DNA of 9,074 nt, from NCBI GenBank assembly GCA_007131745.1, contig SLPX01000138.1:1-9074 (forward strand), written 5' to 3'. Shown piece after piece: positions 1-6,515 of this stretch (its first letter is position 1; every line of letters begins with the position of its first letter). A program made the position numbers and the translations under genes. Under the pieces are notes generated by a model, which was not told where the DNA came from, did no database searches, and worked only from the letters and a program-made list of their open reading frames with translations. The stretch comes from Myxococcales bacterium (lineage in GTDB: Bacteria; Myxococcota; Polyangia; HGW-17; SLPX01).

Positions 1-131
1 ACAGGAAACAATCCCTCTTTGTTCAAGTCTTTTTGCATGAATTGATACGCAATGCACAACCTGCAATTCATCCCGCAGGGGGCTATCAGTTCTTCGTTCA
101 TTGGGCATCTCTTTTTCAGATCATGTCGAAG

Positions 132-191
132 ATCTGTATCTCTTGAAGAGGACAGATCGAGAATTATCTGTATTTGTTCAAGAGGACAGAT
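132..191. repeat. 26-bp imperfect direct repeat, two copies
   Basis: Copies lie at 132-157 and 166-191 and match at 23 of 26 positions. Both begin ATCTGTAT and end AAGAGGACAGAT; the three mismatches are in the middle. The start-to-start distance is 34 bp, about three helical turns, so both copies would face the same side of the DNA. The second copy runs into the 13-bp tandem array. This could be a protein-binding pair or simply an older duplication. Confidence 0.7.
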
Positions 192-255
192 GACAATGGC
201 AGATGACAATGGCAGATGACAATGGCAGATGACAATGGCAGATGACAACCATGGC
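188..255. repeat. 13-bp tandem repeat, four perfect copies plus one altered
   Basis: The unit AGATGACAATGGC occurs perfectly at 188-200, 201-213, 214-226 and 227-239, followed by a fifth copy with a three-base insertion (240-255). Copies without any divergence indicate recent expansion. The 13-bp unit is not a multiple of three and no gene spans it. Confidence 0.9.
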
Positions 256-349
256 AGGGCCGCTACAGATTATCAATCGCGTGTGGATGAAGGGGCTTTA
301 TGGTGGGGACAACGATTGCTTTTCTGCGCTTTTCGCCACCGCCACCGGT

Positions 350-1513
350 TCAAATCGTCAATCGGTCCATTTTCCTCCAGGGAATCACTTGGATCCCGTG
401 GTGTTTCCAGGCCGTATCCCCCCCGAATATCAGGGTCGGTTCCGTGGCTTTTGATTGTGCAAGAGTGATCCATTTCTTCATGCCGTTGAGCCAATCCGAT
501 GTGAACGTTGCTCCGGATTTTATCTCGATTGGCCGCAGCAGGCCGGCTTGTTCCGCTACCACGTCAATCTCCAATCCGATGTGGTTTCTCCAAAAATACA
601 GATTGCTTCTTTCGGCACGGTTGAAACGGTTTTTCAAAAGCTCACCCATGACCCAGTTTTCAAAAAGGTTTCCTCTCAACGGGTGGGTCTTTAGCTGATG
701 TGCTGATTCGATGCCGAGCAAACGAACAGCAAGCCCGGTGTCGTAGAAATACAGTTTTGGAGTTTTTACCAACCTTTTCCTGAAATTTGCATGGTGAGGC
801 AAGAGCCTGTATGCCACGTACGAAGCCTCCAAAATGGAAATCCATTTATTCACCGTGCTGTGGCTCAAGCCGCAATCCCTTCCGATGCGGCTTGCATTGA
901 ACAACTGACCCACGTTTCCTGCACACAAAGATAAGAATCGTTCGAAAACCGCAGCGTCTTGAATGCCGACAATCTGCCGAACGTCCCGCTCCACGTATGT
1001 GGCGATGTAGGAGTCCAACCACCACTTAGGTTCGATTCCCTGGTCGAAAACAGGAGGGTAGGAACCGGACCAAAGAACTGAATCCAATCCGTTTGGGAGG
1101 TATCGCCCGGCTTTCAGTTCAGCCATTGAGAACGGAAGCAGGGTCAGCACCGCGACTCGACCTGCCAAGCTCTGGGTGATTTTTTCCATCATGCCGAACT
1201 GTTGTGATCCCGTAAGAATGTACATCCCCGGAGCGCGGCTCTTGTCCAACTCGAGCTGAAGATAGGAAAAAAGCTGGGGCGCTCGCTGGGCTTCGTCCAG
1301 GATGCAACCTTCCGGAAATCGACTCAGAAACAGTCGGGGGTCGGTTTCCGCGCGCTCCCGTTCATCCAGGGCCTCCAATGACACAAAGGGTTTTTGGGGA
1401 AATGCCATCTGGGCCAAGGTTGTTTTGCCGGACTGGCGCGGCCCGGTGATCGCGATGGCCTTGAATTGGCGGGCCATCTTTCTTAGTATGGCTTGAATTT
1501 GTCTCTTGATCAT
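350..1513 (-). CDS. AAA_14/DUF4143-family P-loop ATPase
   Basis: This 387-residue protein is a typical full-length member of the AAA_14 plus DUF4143 family of bacterial and archaeal ATPases, whose cellular role is not settled. Visible motifs are Walker A GPRQSGKTT (24-32), Walker B CILDEAQ (70-76), a sensor-like TGSQQF (101-106), and a central helix-turn-helix-like stretch (about 203-222) at the start of DUF4143. The C-terminus carries a PD-(D/E)XK-like pattern: E285 in FENWV, D317 in EIDVV, and E330-x-K332 in IEIKSG. The start ATG is the first codon of the frame and matches the usual family N-terminus. It has no Shine-Dalgarno sequence, which fits the near-leaderless promoter predicted just upstream. 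These genes are usually solitary and patchily distributed, as here. Family assignment is strong; function unknown. Confidence 0.9.
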   Translation of the reverse strand: MIKRQIQAILRKMARQFKAIAITGPRQSGKTTLAQMAFPQKPFVSLEALDERERAETDPRLFLSRFPEGCILDEAQRAPQLFSYLQLELDKSRAPGMYILTGSQQFGMMEKITQSLAGRVAVLTLLPFSMAELKAGRYLPNGLDSVLWSGSYPPVFDQGIEPKWWLDSYIATYVERDVRQIVGIQDAAVFERFLSLCAGNVGQLFNASRIGRDCGLSHSTVNKWISILEASYVAYRLLPHHANFRKRLVKTPKLYFYDTGLAVRLLGIESAHQLKTHPLRGNLFENWVMGELLKNRFNRAERSNLYFWRNHIGLEIDVVAEQAGLLRPIEIKSGATFTSDWLNGMKKWITLAQSKATEPTLIFGGDTAWKHHGIQVIPWRKMDRLTI

Positions 1514-1519
1514 AAGAGG

Positions 1520-1548
1520 TTTTTACAAATTGAAGATTCTTTTGTCAA
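1520..1548 (-). promoter_or_regulatory. Sigma-70-type promoter of the ATPase gene, near-leaderless
   Basis: On the minus strand a perfect -35 TTGACA (1548-1543) is followed after exactly 17 bases by TAAAAA (1525-1520, four of six matches to TATAAT). The expected start of transcription falls at or within a base or two of the ATG at 1513. The mRNA would thus have almost no leader, consistent with the missing ribosome binding site. Confidence 0.55.
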
Positions 1549-1555
1549 TTTGTAA
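1523..1555. promoter_or_regulatory. 11-bp perfect inverted repeat over the ATPase promoter
   Basis: TTACAAATTGA (1523-1533) and its exact complement TCAATTTGTAA (1545-1555) are separated by 11 bases, so the half-site centres are 22 bp apart, two helical turns. One arm covers the -10 region and the other covers the -35 box. A repressor bound to both arms would block the promoter, so this is a good operator candidate, perhaps for the ATPase itself through its HTH-like segment. Confidence 0.6.
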
Positions 1556-1698
1556 GAAGAGTTTTGGGTTGTTAGAAGGGGTGGCTTGGAGATTTGTCGG
1601 GGGTTTTGAAATTATCCTCTTTAATAAGAGCTTCTCTGGAGCATGGGTAAAAACACTTTAAGACTTGAAGTTTTAGCGAGCATGATCATGGAACATCC

Positions 1699-3171
1699 TC
1701 ATTCCTTGAGATATGGATCATTTTCCAGGTACCTATAGAGGGTACGCCGACCGATTCCCAGGATAGACGCGGCCTTTCGTTTGTTGCCTCCGGTCAATTC
1801 CAGAACGTGTCGCACGTACCGTTGTTTTGCCTCTTCCAGAAGCGGCAATTCGCTTTCGGCAACCATCTGAGGGGGTACCTTTGTGTCACCAGTGTTACCG
1901 GCGTCGGCGGCTTTGCCGGCCGTGCGTTCGCTGTTGCAAATGTGACCGGTTTCATTTGTTTGTCGGATGATATATTGCGGAAGATCTTCAAGTCCAATAA
2001 CCGAGTTTTTTGCAAAGGTTACGGATCGTTCGATCAAATTCCTGAGTTCTCTCACATTTCCGGGAAATGACCATGTAAGCAGTTTCGAAAGAGCATCTGC
2101 GGAGAAACCTTCTATTTTTTTTTGAGTTTCTTTTGTGCAAATATCCAGAAAAAACGATGCAAGAGCGCGGATATCTTCCCGTCTCTTGCGCAAAGGAGGA
2201 ACATCAATGATGTAAATTGCAAGGCGATAAAAAAGATCATCGCGAAAACTCTTGGTCTCTACAGCCTCGCGGATATTTCGATTCGTGGCTGCAAGTACCC
2301 GGAAATCGATTTCGTTTGAGGTATCGGAACCGAGTTGTCGTACCTCCCCGTCTTGGAGCACACGCAAAAGCTTTGCCTGCAAAAGAGGAGGTAATTCTCC
2401 GACTTCATCCAAGAAGACGGTTCCTCCGGCTGCAGCCGCGAACAAACCTTTCCGGGAATTTTTCGCCCCGGTAAAAGCGCCTTCCTCATGTCCGAAAAAT
2501 TCACTTTCCATCAATCCTTCGGGGATGCCCGCGCAGTTGATGGGCATAAAGGATTTATTTCTTCTCGGGCTTTCCAAATGTATCGCCCGTGCTACCAACT
2601 CTTTACCGACACCCGTTTCCCCTTGTATCAGAACGGGTCCTCGGGCCGGACCCACGTTTTTTATGTCGGCAACCACTTTTTGCATTTCGATGCTTTCCGC
2701 GATAATTCCGTGAAATCGTGCATCGGATTTTAAGCTACGAAAACGGTGAGCGTCCCATTTCATTTGCTGAATGGTGAGGAGGCGACGGACTCGGGTCCTG
2801 AGATAGTCAAGGTCCACCGGCTTGGTCAGGAAGTCATCAGCGCCCTTTTTCAGAGCATTTACAGCCTGGTCGATAGAGCCGAACGCTGTGATGATAATAA
2901 AAGCGGGACTTACCGGTTCATGTATGGCTCGAACATCCTCCAGAAGCTCCATTCCGCTGCGACCCGGCAGCCTCAGATCGCTGATCACCATATCCGGCTG
3001 AAAAGTTTTCATTTCAGATGAGGCTTCTTCAGCAGTGTCCACTCCATTGACTTCAATAAAGTCTTCTTCCAATTCTTCCGTCAAGAGCTTGCGAAGGGCT
3101 TTGTCATCTTCGACAAGCAAAACCCGACGGTTTGGTGTTTCATCGTGAAGCGTTTCGTGTTCTTCAATCAT
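1699..3171 (-). CDS. NtrC-family sigma-54-dependent response regulator
   Basis: This is a 490-residue activator of sigma-54 RNA polymerase with the complete three-domain layout. The receiver (about 15-130) has the acidic pocket E21-D23, phospho-acceptor D65 (in VISD), T95 and K117 (in TKP). The AAA+ domain (about 153-385) has Walker A GETGVGKE (184-191), the sigma-54 contact loop GAFTGA (231-236) and Walker B TVFLDE (251-256). After a variable linker the C-terminus ends in a Fis-type HTH (about 463-486: GNKRKAASILGIGRRTLYRY). All active residues are present, so it should be functional. It begins two bases after the stop of the kinase gene with only a poor ribosome site, which suggests translational coupling. 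The cognate target is probably the sigma-54 promoter at 4741-4756 upstream of the kinase. ZraR, HydG and AtoC are the nearest well-known types by architecture; the precise orthology is not resolvable by eye. Confidence 0.96.
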   Translation of the reverse strand: MIEEHETLHDETPNRRVLLVEDDKALRKLLTEELEEDFIEVNGVDTAEEASSEMKTFQPDMVISDLRLPGRSGMELLEDVRAIHEPVSPAFIIITAFGSIDQAVNALKKGADDFLTKPVDLDYLRTRVRRLLTIQQMKWDAHRFRSLKSDARFHGIIAESIEMQKVVADIKNVGPARGPVLIQGETGVGKELVARAIHLESPRRNKSFMPINCAGIPEGLMESEFFGHEEGAFTGAKNSRKGLFAAAAGGTVFLDEVGELPPLLQAKLLRVLQDGEVRQLGSDTSNEIDFRVLAATNRNIREAVETKSFRDDLFYRLAIYIIDVPPLRKRREDIRALASFFLDICTKETQKKIEGFSADALSKLLTWSFPGNVRELRNLIERSVTFAKNSVIGLEDLPQYIIRQTNETGHICNSERTAGKAADAGNTGDTKVPPQMVAESELPLLEEAKQRYVRHVLELTGGNKRKAASILGIGRRTLYRYLENDPYLKE

Positions 3172-3173
3172 GA

Positions 3174-4706
3174 TTAAAAATCCCGGCTGAAAGGAAAAAA
3201 GAACTCGAATCGAGATCCTCCGACCGGAGCTTCACCGACTTTAATCCAGCCGTTGTGCTCCTTTGCTATAGAGTATGCAATGGAAAGCCCGAGGCCTGTT
3301 CCTTCACCCACAGGTTTGGTGGTGAAAAACGGCTCGAAAAGATGCGAAAGTGTATCTTGATCTACTCCCATGCCGTCGTCATCAACGGTAATGACAACCC
3401 CTTCATCGGTTTTGTTCCAGCTGAGTACAACCCGGCTTTCAGCGGCCTGGATAGCGTTCCTGGTCAAATTGACTATTGCTTGTAAAGCTTGGCTGTAATT
3501 AACGTCTATCCACTGGTTTTGCGGACCCTGATGAACATTAATTGTAACTTTTCTTTTTCTACGTTCGTTTTCAACGGAAAACAAAACTTCATCCAACAGT
3601 TCACCCGGTTCAACAGATCGGAGTTTTCCAGATACCGGATGCGCAAAATTCAAGAGCTGTCGCACTGTTTCCTCCATTCTCCGCACTTCCCGACGGGTTT
3701 CCCTGAAAGATAGCTCAACTTGTTCAGGCAATTCACGTGAGCGCAGTGCTTGTTGAGCCCTGCCGTCTATTATGCTGAGAGGCGTACCGAGTTCGTGAGC
3801 CACACCAGCGGCGAGTTGTCCAATTGCAGCGAGTTTTTTTGATTGGTGCAAACTTTTTTCAAGTTTTATTTTGGACTCCTGCTCTTTGCACAACTGAGTT
3901 TCAGCCTCGTTTATCGCGTCCAACATTGTATTGAGGGCGCTTGCCACCACGGTAATCTCTTTGGGGCCCGTATTGTCCGCTCGATGGGAACGGTTGCCTG
4001 CTTGAACGTATTCCATTGATCTTCTAAGGCGACTCAGAGCGGCCCCGGCCGCCCCATAATAGCCCAGCAGGACAATAACAATTATCACAGCGACCCCTAT
4101 GCTCAGCATCAATGCCCATCGCACCTTCAACTCATTAAACAGCTCACGAAAGTCCTCTTTGCGCCGGGAAACCTGCAATAATCCGAGATTTTGTCCGGGA
4201 CCGTCATTCAGCGGAACAAAGTATGAATAAACGGAACGTCCTCGCACCTGTCCGTACTCACCTCGACTGCGGCCTTCTTCAAGCAATCGGTCGACATGTT
4301 TTCTTCTTCGACTGCTTCGTTCCAAGGGAAGTGATGCTACGTGATTGCCATCATGATCGTAGAGCGTAACATTGTACACTTCTCCGAGACGCTCGGCCGA
4401 TGCAAGAGCATGCTTAATGCTGCCGTCACGACCTCTTTTGAGTGCGTGTGTCAGAGGCAGCTTCAGCACCCGTGCCACCAACTCGACGTCCTTTTCCATT
4501 CTCTCTTCGAGTTCCTTTTCAAGAGAATTCAACATGAACAATGTGCCGATTGAGGAAAACAAAACAGCGGGCAGAACTACGAAAAGCAGCAATCGAACGG
4601 AAAGCGGGGTATTAAATTTTTTCACAAACTTCAAATTGAACACATGCGCCAGGTTGGCACATGTGCTTTTATAAGTCAAACTGACGCTGTTGAATCCTCT
4701 AAACAC
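3174..4706 (-). CDS. Membrane sensor histidine kinase, partner of the NtrC-type regulator
   Basis: This is a 510-residue sensor kinase. Transmembrane helix 1 lies at about 37-59, a periplasmic sensor of about 135 residues follows (60-195), then transmembrane helix 2 (about 197-217), a HAMP-like linker (about 218-266) and a coiled coil. The HisKA box GVAHELGTPLS carries phospho-acceptor H304, and the ATPase domain has the N box NLTRNAIQA (413-421), G1 DDDGMG (442-447), and G2 GEGTGLGLS (467-475). The periplasmic segment resembles the single-domain, Cache/PDC-like sensors of ZraS/HydH-type kinases in length, but no ligand can be read from it. The frame opens with GTG at 4706, without a clear ribosome site. 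The first 36 residues precede the membrane helix and overlap a conspicuous dyad at 4641-4665, so the real start may be an internal GTG or TTG downstream of that dyad. It forms an operon with the response regulator. Confidence 0.93.
   Translation of the reverse strand: MFRGFNSVSLTYKSTCANLAHVFNLKFVKKFNTPLSVRLLLFVVLPAVLFSSIGTLFMLNSLEKELEERMEKDVELVARVLKLPLTHALKRGRDGSIKHALASAERLGEVYNVTLYDHDGNHVASLPLERSSRRRKHVDRLLEEGRSRGEYGQVRGRSVYSYFVPLNDGPGQNLGLLQVSRRKEDFRELFNELKVRWALMLSIGVAVIIVIVLLGYYGAAGAALSRLRRSMEYVQAGNRSHRADNTGPKEITVVASALNTMLDAINEAETQLCKEQESKIKLEKSLHQSKKLAAIGQLAAGVAHELGTPLSIIDGRAQQALRSRELPEQVELSFRETRREVRRMEETVRQLLNFAHPVSGKLRSVEPGELLDEVLFSVENERRKRKVTINVHQGPQNQWIDVNYSQALQAIVNLTRNAIQAAESRVVLSWNKTDEGVVITVDDDGMGVDQDTLSHLFEPFFTTKPVGEGTGLGLSIAYSIAKEHNGWIKVGEAPVGGSRFEFFFPFSRDF
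4641..4665. promoter_or_regulatory. 25-bp dyad, candidate enhancer site for the response regulator
   Basis: Arms CACATGCGCCA (4641-4651) and TGGCACATGTG (4655-4665) are complementary at 10 of 11 positions around a 3-bp centre. The centre at 4653 lies about 114 bp upstream of the start predicted for the sigma-54 promoter at 4741-4756. That is within the normal range for NtrC-type upstream activating sites, which bind Fis-type HTH dimers to dyads. It also lies within the annotated 5' end of the kinase gene, where it could give autoregulation. Confidence 0.5.
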
Positions 4707-4740
4707 CTTGTTACAACACTAATATTCGAAAGAAGGGTCT

Positions 4741-4756
4741 TGGCACAGGTATTGCT
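4741..4756 (+). promoter_or_regulatory. Sigma-54 (-24/-12) promoter for the lipoprotein pair
   Basis: TGGCACAGGTATTGCT contains the invariant GG (4742-4743) and GC (4754-4755) exactly ten bases apart. It also matches the wider consensus TGGCAC-N5-TTGCW. Transcription should start near 4767, giving a leader of about 68 bases before the lipoprotein ATG at 4835. The divergent neighbour is an operon encoding a sigma-54 activator, which makes the assignment more convincing than the motif alone. Confidence 0.85.
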
Positions 4757-4775
4757 CATTTTATCAAACATGGTG

Positions 4776-4797
4776 TTTGCAAAACCGGTTTAGCAAA
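4776..4797. repeat. 22-bp imperfect palindrome in the lipoprotein leader
   Basis: The core AAACCGGTTT (4782-4791) is a perfect 10-bp palindrome. It is flanked by single A residues and then TTTGC (4776-4780) and GCAAA (4793-4797). It lies about 10 to 30 bases downstream of the predicted start and is followed by a T-rich run. It could be an operator or a weak attenuator-like hairpin; the AT-rich stem is not strong. Confidence 0.45.
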
Positions 4798-4834
4798 TTT
4801 TTAATTTTGTCTGTAAAAAGGAGAGGAGAGAAGT

Positions 4835-5416
4835 ATGAAAAAAAAGAAACATCTTGAAATCGGCTTTATGATTTCGAACTTCGTGTATCCACTCGTGGTA
4901 TTTGTTTCCATGGTTGCCTTGGGTTGCGGACCTCCGGCCGGTGGTCCAAGTCAACCAGGAGCTCCCGGCGCACATTATGAAGATATGAGTCCGGAGCATG
5001 AACAGGATTATCCTGCGGATCCTGGAGATCCGACTGTTCCGGGGGAAATGGAGCAAGATTCACCTCATCATGAACAGCACCCACCAACGGGAGAACAAGG
5101 AATCCCGGGGGGAGGTGAACCGGGTGTGCTGGATGTGAGTGATGAACAGATGGATGTTTACGTCCGGACATACCAGGAAGTGATGCAGCTTCAGAGAGAG
5201 CTGGAAAATAATTTAAGGCAAGCAGTTGGTGGTGAGGAGGCGCAACGTTTACAGGAAGAGGCAGAAAGGCAATTGACGGTCATACTGCAACGAAACGGCC
5301 TGACATTAGAGTCCTACAAGAGGTTTTTCAACCAGCTCAGCCAAAACCGGGAGCTTCAGAGTCAATTTCAAGAGAGATTGCAAGAAGCCGCCGATGATTC
5401 ACGGGGAGGTATATGA
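4835..5416 (+). CDS. DUF4168-like lipoprotein, first of a paralogous pair
   Basis: This is a 193-residue predicted lipoprotein. A basic N-terminus (MKKKK) is followed by a hydrophobic segment (about 11-30) and the lipobox ALGC with lipidated C31. Residues 32-97 are a Pro/Gly/Glu-rich linker with five histidines (H47, H55, H78, H79, H82) among acidic residues, which might bind metal. Residues 100-185 are helical and charged and resemble DUF4168: an N-terminal VSDEQMDVYVRTYQEV helix, a Gln/Glu-rich helix, then NGLTLESYKRFF and NRELQSQFQERL. The function of that domain is unknown. The start has a strong ribosome site (GGAGAGGAG, 4820-4828). The gene overlaps the next by ATGA and is the first gene behind the sigma-54 promoter, so it is probably the main output of the divergent two-component system. 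Confidence 0.85.
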   Translation: MKKKKHLEIGFMISNFVYPLVVFVSMVALGCGPPAGGPSQPGAPGAHYEDMSPEHEQDYPADPGDPTVPGEMEQDSPHHEQHPPTGEQGIPGGGEPGVLDVSDEQMDVYVRTYQEVMQLQRELENNLRQAVGGEEAQRLQEEAERQLTVILQRNGLTLESYKRFFNQLSQNRELQSQFQERLQEAADDSRGGI

Positions 5417-5961
5417 TGCCGGTTGAAAAAAACAAAAACTTGATTGCTGCTTCATCATGGAGGGTTGTTATAACGGTTTGTGTTGTTTTTACATTGTTTT
5501 CAGGTTGCAAGGACAGGAAAGAAAAAGATAGAATCGAGGAGCAGCCGCCGCACGAAGTGTTTTCTCAAACTGAGGCTCCTGATGAGCTTCAAAGACCCTC
5601 CAAAAAAGTTCCCGGCCCTCCGCGTCCGGCGGAACGACCCGGTGAACACGAACCCCGGCCTCCCGCAGCAGAGGGCGAAGTGGAGGAAACCCTGGAAATC
5701 AACGAGGAGTTAATCGACAAATACTTAAAAGCGCACAAAAAAGTGCTGGAGTTGGAAGAAGAATACAGAAAAGAGTTGTCCGGAGTTCAGGATGCCGACA
5801 GGGCAAAAGAATTACAAAAAGTCGCTGGTGCAAATATTCGCAGTGCAGTAAAAAAAGCAGGCCTTGAATTTGATACATTTGCTGCAATTACAATACAAAT
5901 GCAAAAGGATCCCGAACTGCGACAAGAAATCGAAAAGCGACTCAAGAAAGATTCCGATTAA
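5413..5961 (+). CDS. DUF4168-like lipoprotein, second of the pair
   Basis: This is a 182-residue predicted lipoprotein: hydrophobic segment 16-31, lipobox FSGC with C32, then a charged Pro-rich linker (33-93) and a helical C-terminus (94-180). The C-terminal part aligns along its length with the upstream lipoprotein: INEELIDKYLKAHKKV, then ADRAKELQKVA, KAGLEFDTFAAI and DPELRQEIEKRL. The DPELRQ-type ending and the AGL-x3-F/Y segment are typical of DUF4168. It shares the upstream gene's architecture but not its histidine cluster. Its ATG at 5413 overlaps the preceding stop (ATGA) and GGGGAGG lies just ahead, so the two are co-translated; a second ATG follows immediately at 5416. The lipobox -3 residue is Phe, slightly unusual. 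It is most likely an envelope partner of the first lipoprotein. Confidence 0.83.
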   Translation: MMPVEKNKNLIAASSWRVVITVCVVFTLFSGCKDRKEKDRIEEQPPHEVFSQTEAPDELQRPSKKVPGPPRPAERPGEHEPRPPAAEGEVEETLEINEELIDKYLKAHKKVLELEEEYRKELSGVQDADRAKELQKVAGANIRSAVKKAGLEFDTFAAITIQMQKDPELRQEIEKRLKKDSD

Positions 5962-5967
5962 CCTACA

Positions 5968-6013
5968 CCATCCGGGCGGGTGTCGTCTGATCCGGCTTTT
6001 CAGTTCCGGATGG
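5968..6013. repeat. Alternative hairpins after the lipoprotein operon
   Basis: CCGGATGG at 6006-6013 can pair with CCATCCGG at 5968-5975 (8 bp, long loop), or its first six bases with ATCCGG at 5990-5995 (10-base loop). The two pairings exclude each other. No T-run follows, so this is not a standard intrinsic terminator; it may still be a 3' end structure of the lipoprotein transcript. Confidence 0.35.
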
Positions 6014-6026
6014 AAACCTCCACCGC

Positions 6027-6056
6027 TTGACAAGGCTTTTTGTGAACGGTTAAAAG
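6027..6056 (+). promoter_or_regulatory. Sigma-70-type promoter ahead of the hotdog gene
   Basis: A perfect -35 TTGACA (6027-6032) is followed after 18 bases by TAAAAG (6051-6056, four of six). Start of transcription is expected near 6063, which leaves room for a translation start at 6075 or later. Confidence 0.4.
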
Positions 6057-6101
6057 ATTGTCTTTGTTGGTGCATTGGTTTTGGGTGTGCAGGTAGGCGC
6101 A

Positions 6102-6515
6102 GTGGAGAACTGCAAGGGCGTTTTGATCCCAAGGAGGCCGGTTTGCATGGTTGATAGGTGGATGCGATTTGAGCAAGGTGGAGAAGAGGACCGCGGTTTT
6201 TCCATGAGAGGTTTTTGTCCGGGGGATTCTCTTTGGTTCAAGGGACATTTTCCCGAAAAAGGGATCCTTCCCGGCGTGGCCATGTTGATGCTGGCGAAAG
6301 AGGCGATTAGGGCATGGGCGGATTTGCGGGGAATCGACGTGGAGATTAGCGGGTTCAGCCGTGTCCGCTTCAAGGGGTTGGTATTTCCGGACAGTACTCT
6401 CGAGGTTTATGTCACTTCAAGCGAGGATTTTTCCAAATTCCATTTTGAAATCAAATCAGAGGAAAATGTTGTCTGCACGGGAAGAGCGGGCGAGCATCAA
6501 CCTGCAACGCAGTGA
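6102..6515 (+). CDS. FabZ/ApeI-like hotdog-fold dehydratase homologue
   Basis: This is a single-domain hotdog protein related to 3-hydroxyacyl-ACP dehydratases. It shows the dehydratase signature GHFPEKGILPGV with the catalytic-type His (H49 counted from the GTG at 6102), and RVRFKGLVFPDSTLEV corresponds to the later conserved strand. The position that is Glu in FabZ or Asp in FabA, five residues after PG, is Met here, as in divergent FabZ-like or ApeI-like members. It may therefore be catalytically altered, or a binding or thioesterase-type relative. The start is ambiguous. ATG 6147 has an excellent AAGGAGG nine bases ahead, but IPRRPVCMVDRW upstream of and across that ATG matches the family's LPHRYPFLLVDR strand, so I prefer GTG 6102 (137 residues); TTG 6075 is also open. 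No other lipid or polyketide gene is seen nearby. Confidence 0.75.
   Translation: MENCKGVLIPRRPVCMVDRWMRFEQGGEEDRGFSMRGFCPGDSLWFKGHFPEKGILPGVAMLMLAKEAIRAWADLRGIDVEISGFSRVRFKGLVFPDSTLEVYVTSSEDFSKFHFEIKSEENVVCTGRAGEHQPATQ

Larger units (their letters stand above)
1..349. other. Gene-free left flank with short repeats
   Basis: No convincing coding region is seen in these 349 bases. The small open frames here lack a good ribosome binding site and have no recognisable protein features. What the stretch does hold is an 8-bp inverted repeat (ATGAATTG at 37-44 and its complement at 64-71), a 26-bp imperfect direct repeat, a 13-bp tandem array, and a 16-bp sequence (306-321) that recurs exactly at 6529-6544. 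The ATPase gene on the minus strand ends at 350 and I see no good terminator hairpin with a T-run after it. Confidence 0.6.

Noticed and set aside
188..255. The 13-bp array as a CRISPR
   Set aside because: The units abut with no spacers, and no cas gene is present; it is a simple tandem repeat.
229..698. Several overlapping plus-strand open frames
   Set aside because: They have no ribosome sites and show no recognisable protein features. Beyond 350 they lie opposite the ATPase gene, and before that they start within the 13-bp repeat array or the gene-free flank.
1618..1640. A terminator after the response regulator gene
   Set aside because: Only a 5-bp AT-rich stem (CTCTT/AAGAG) is present, too weak to call. 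The ATPase has its own promoter, so read-through is not needed for its expression.
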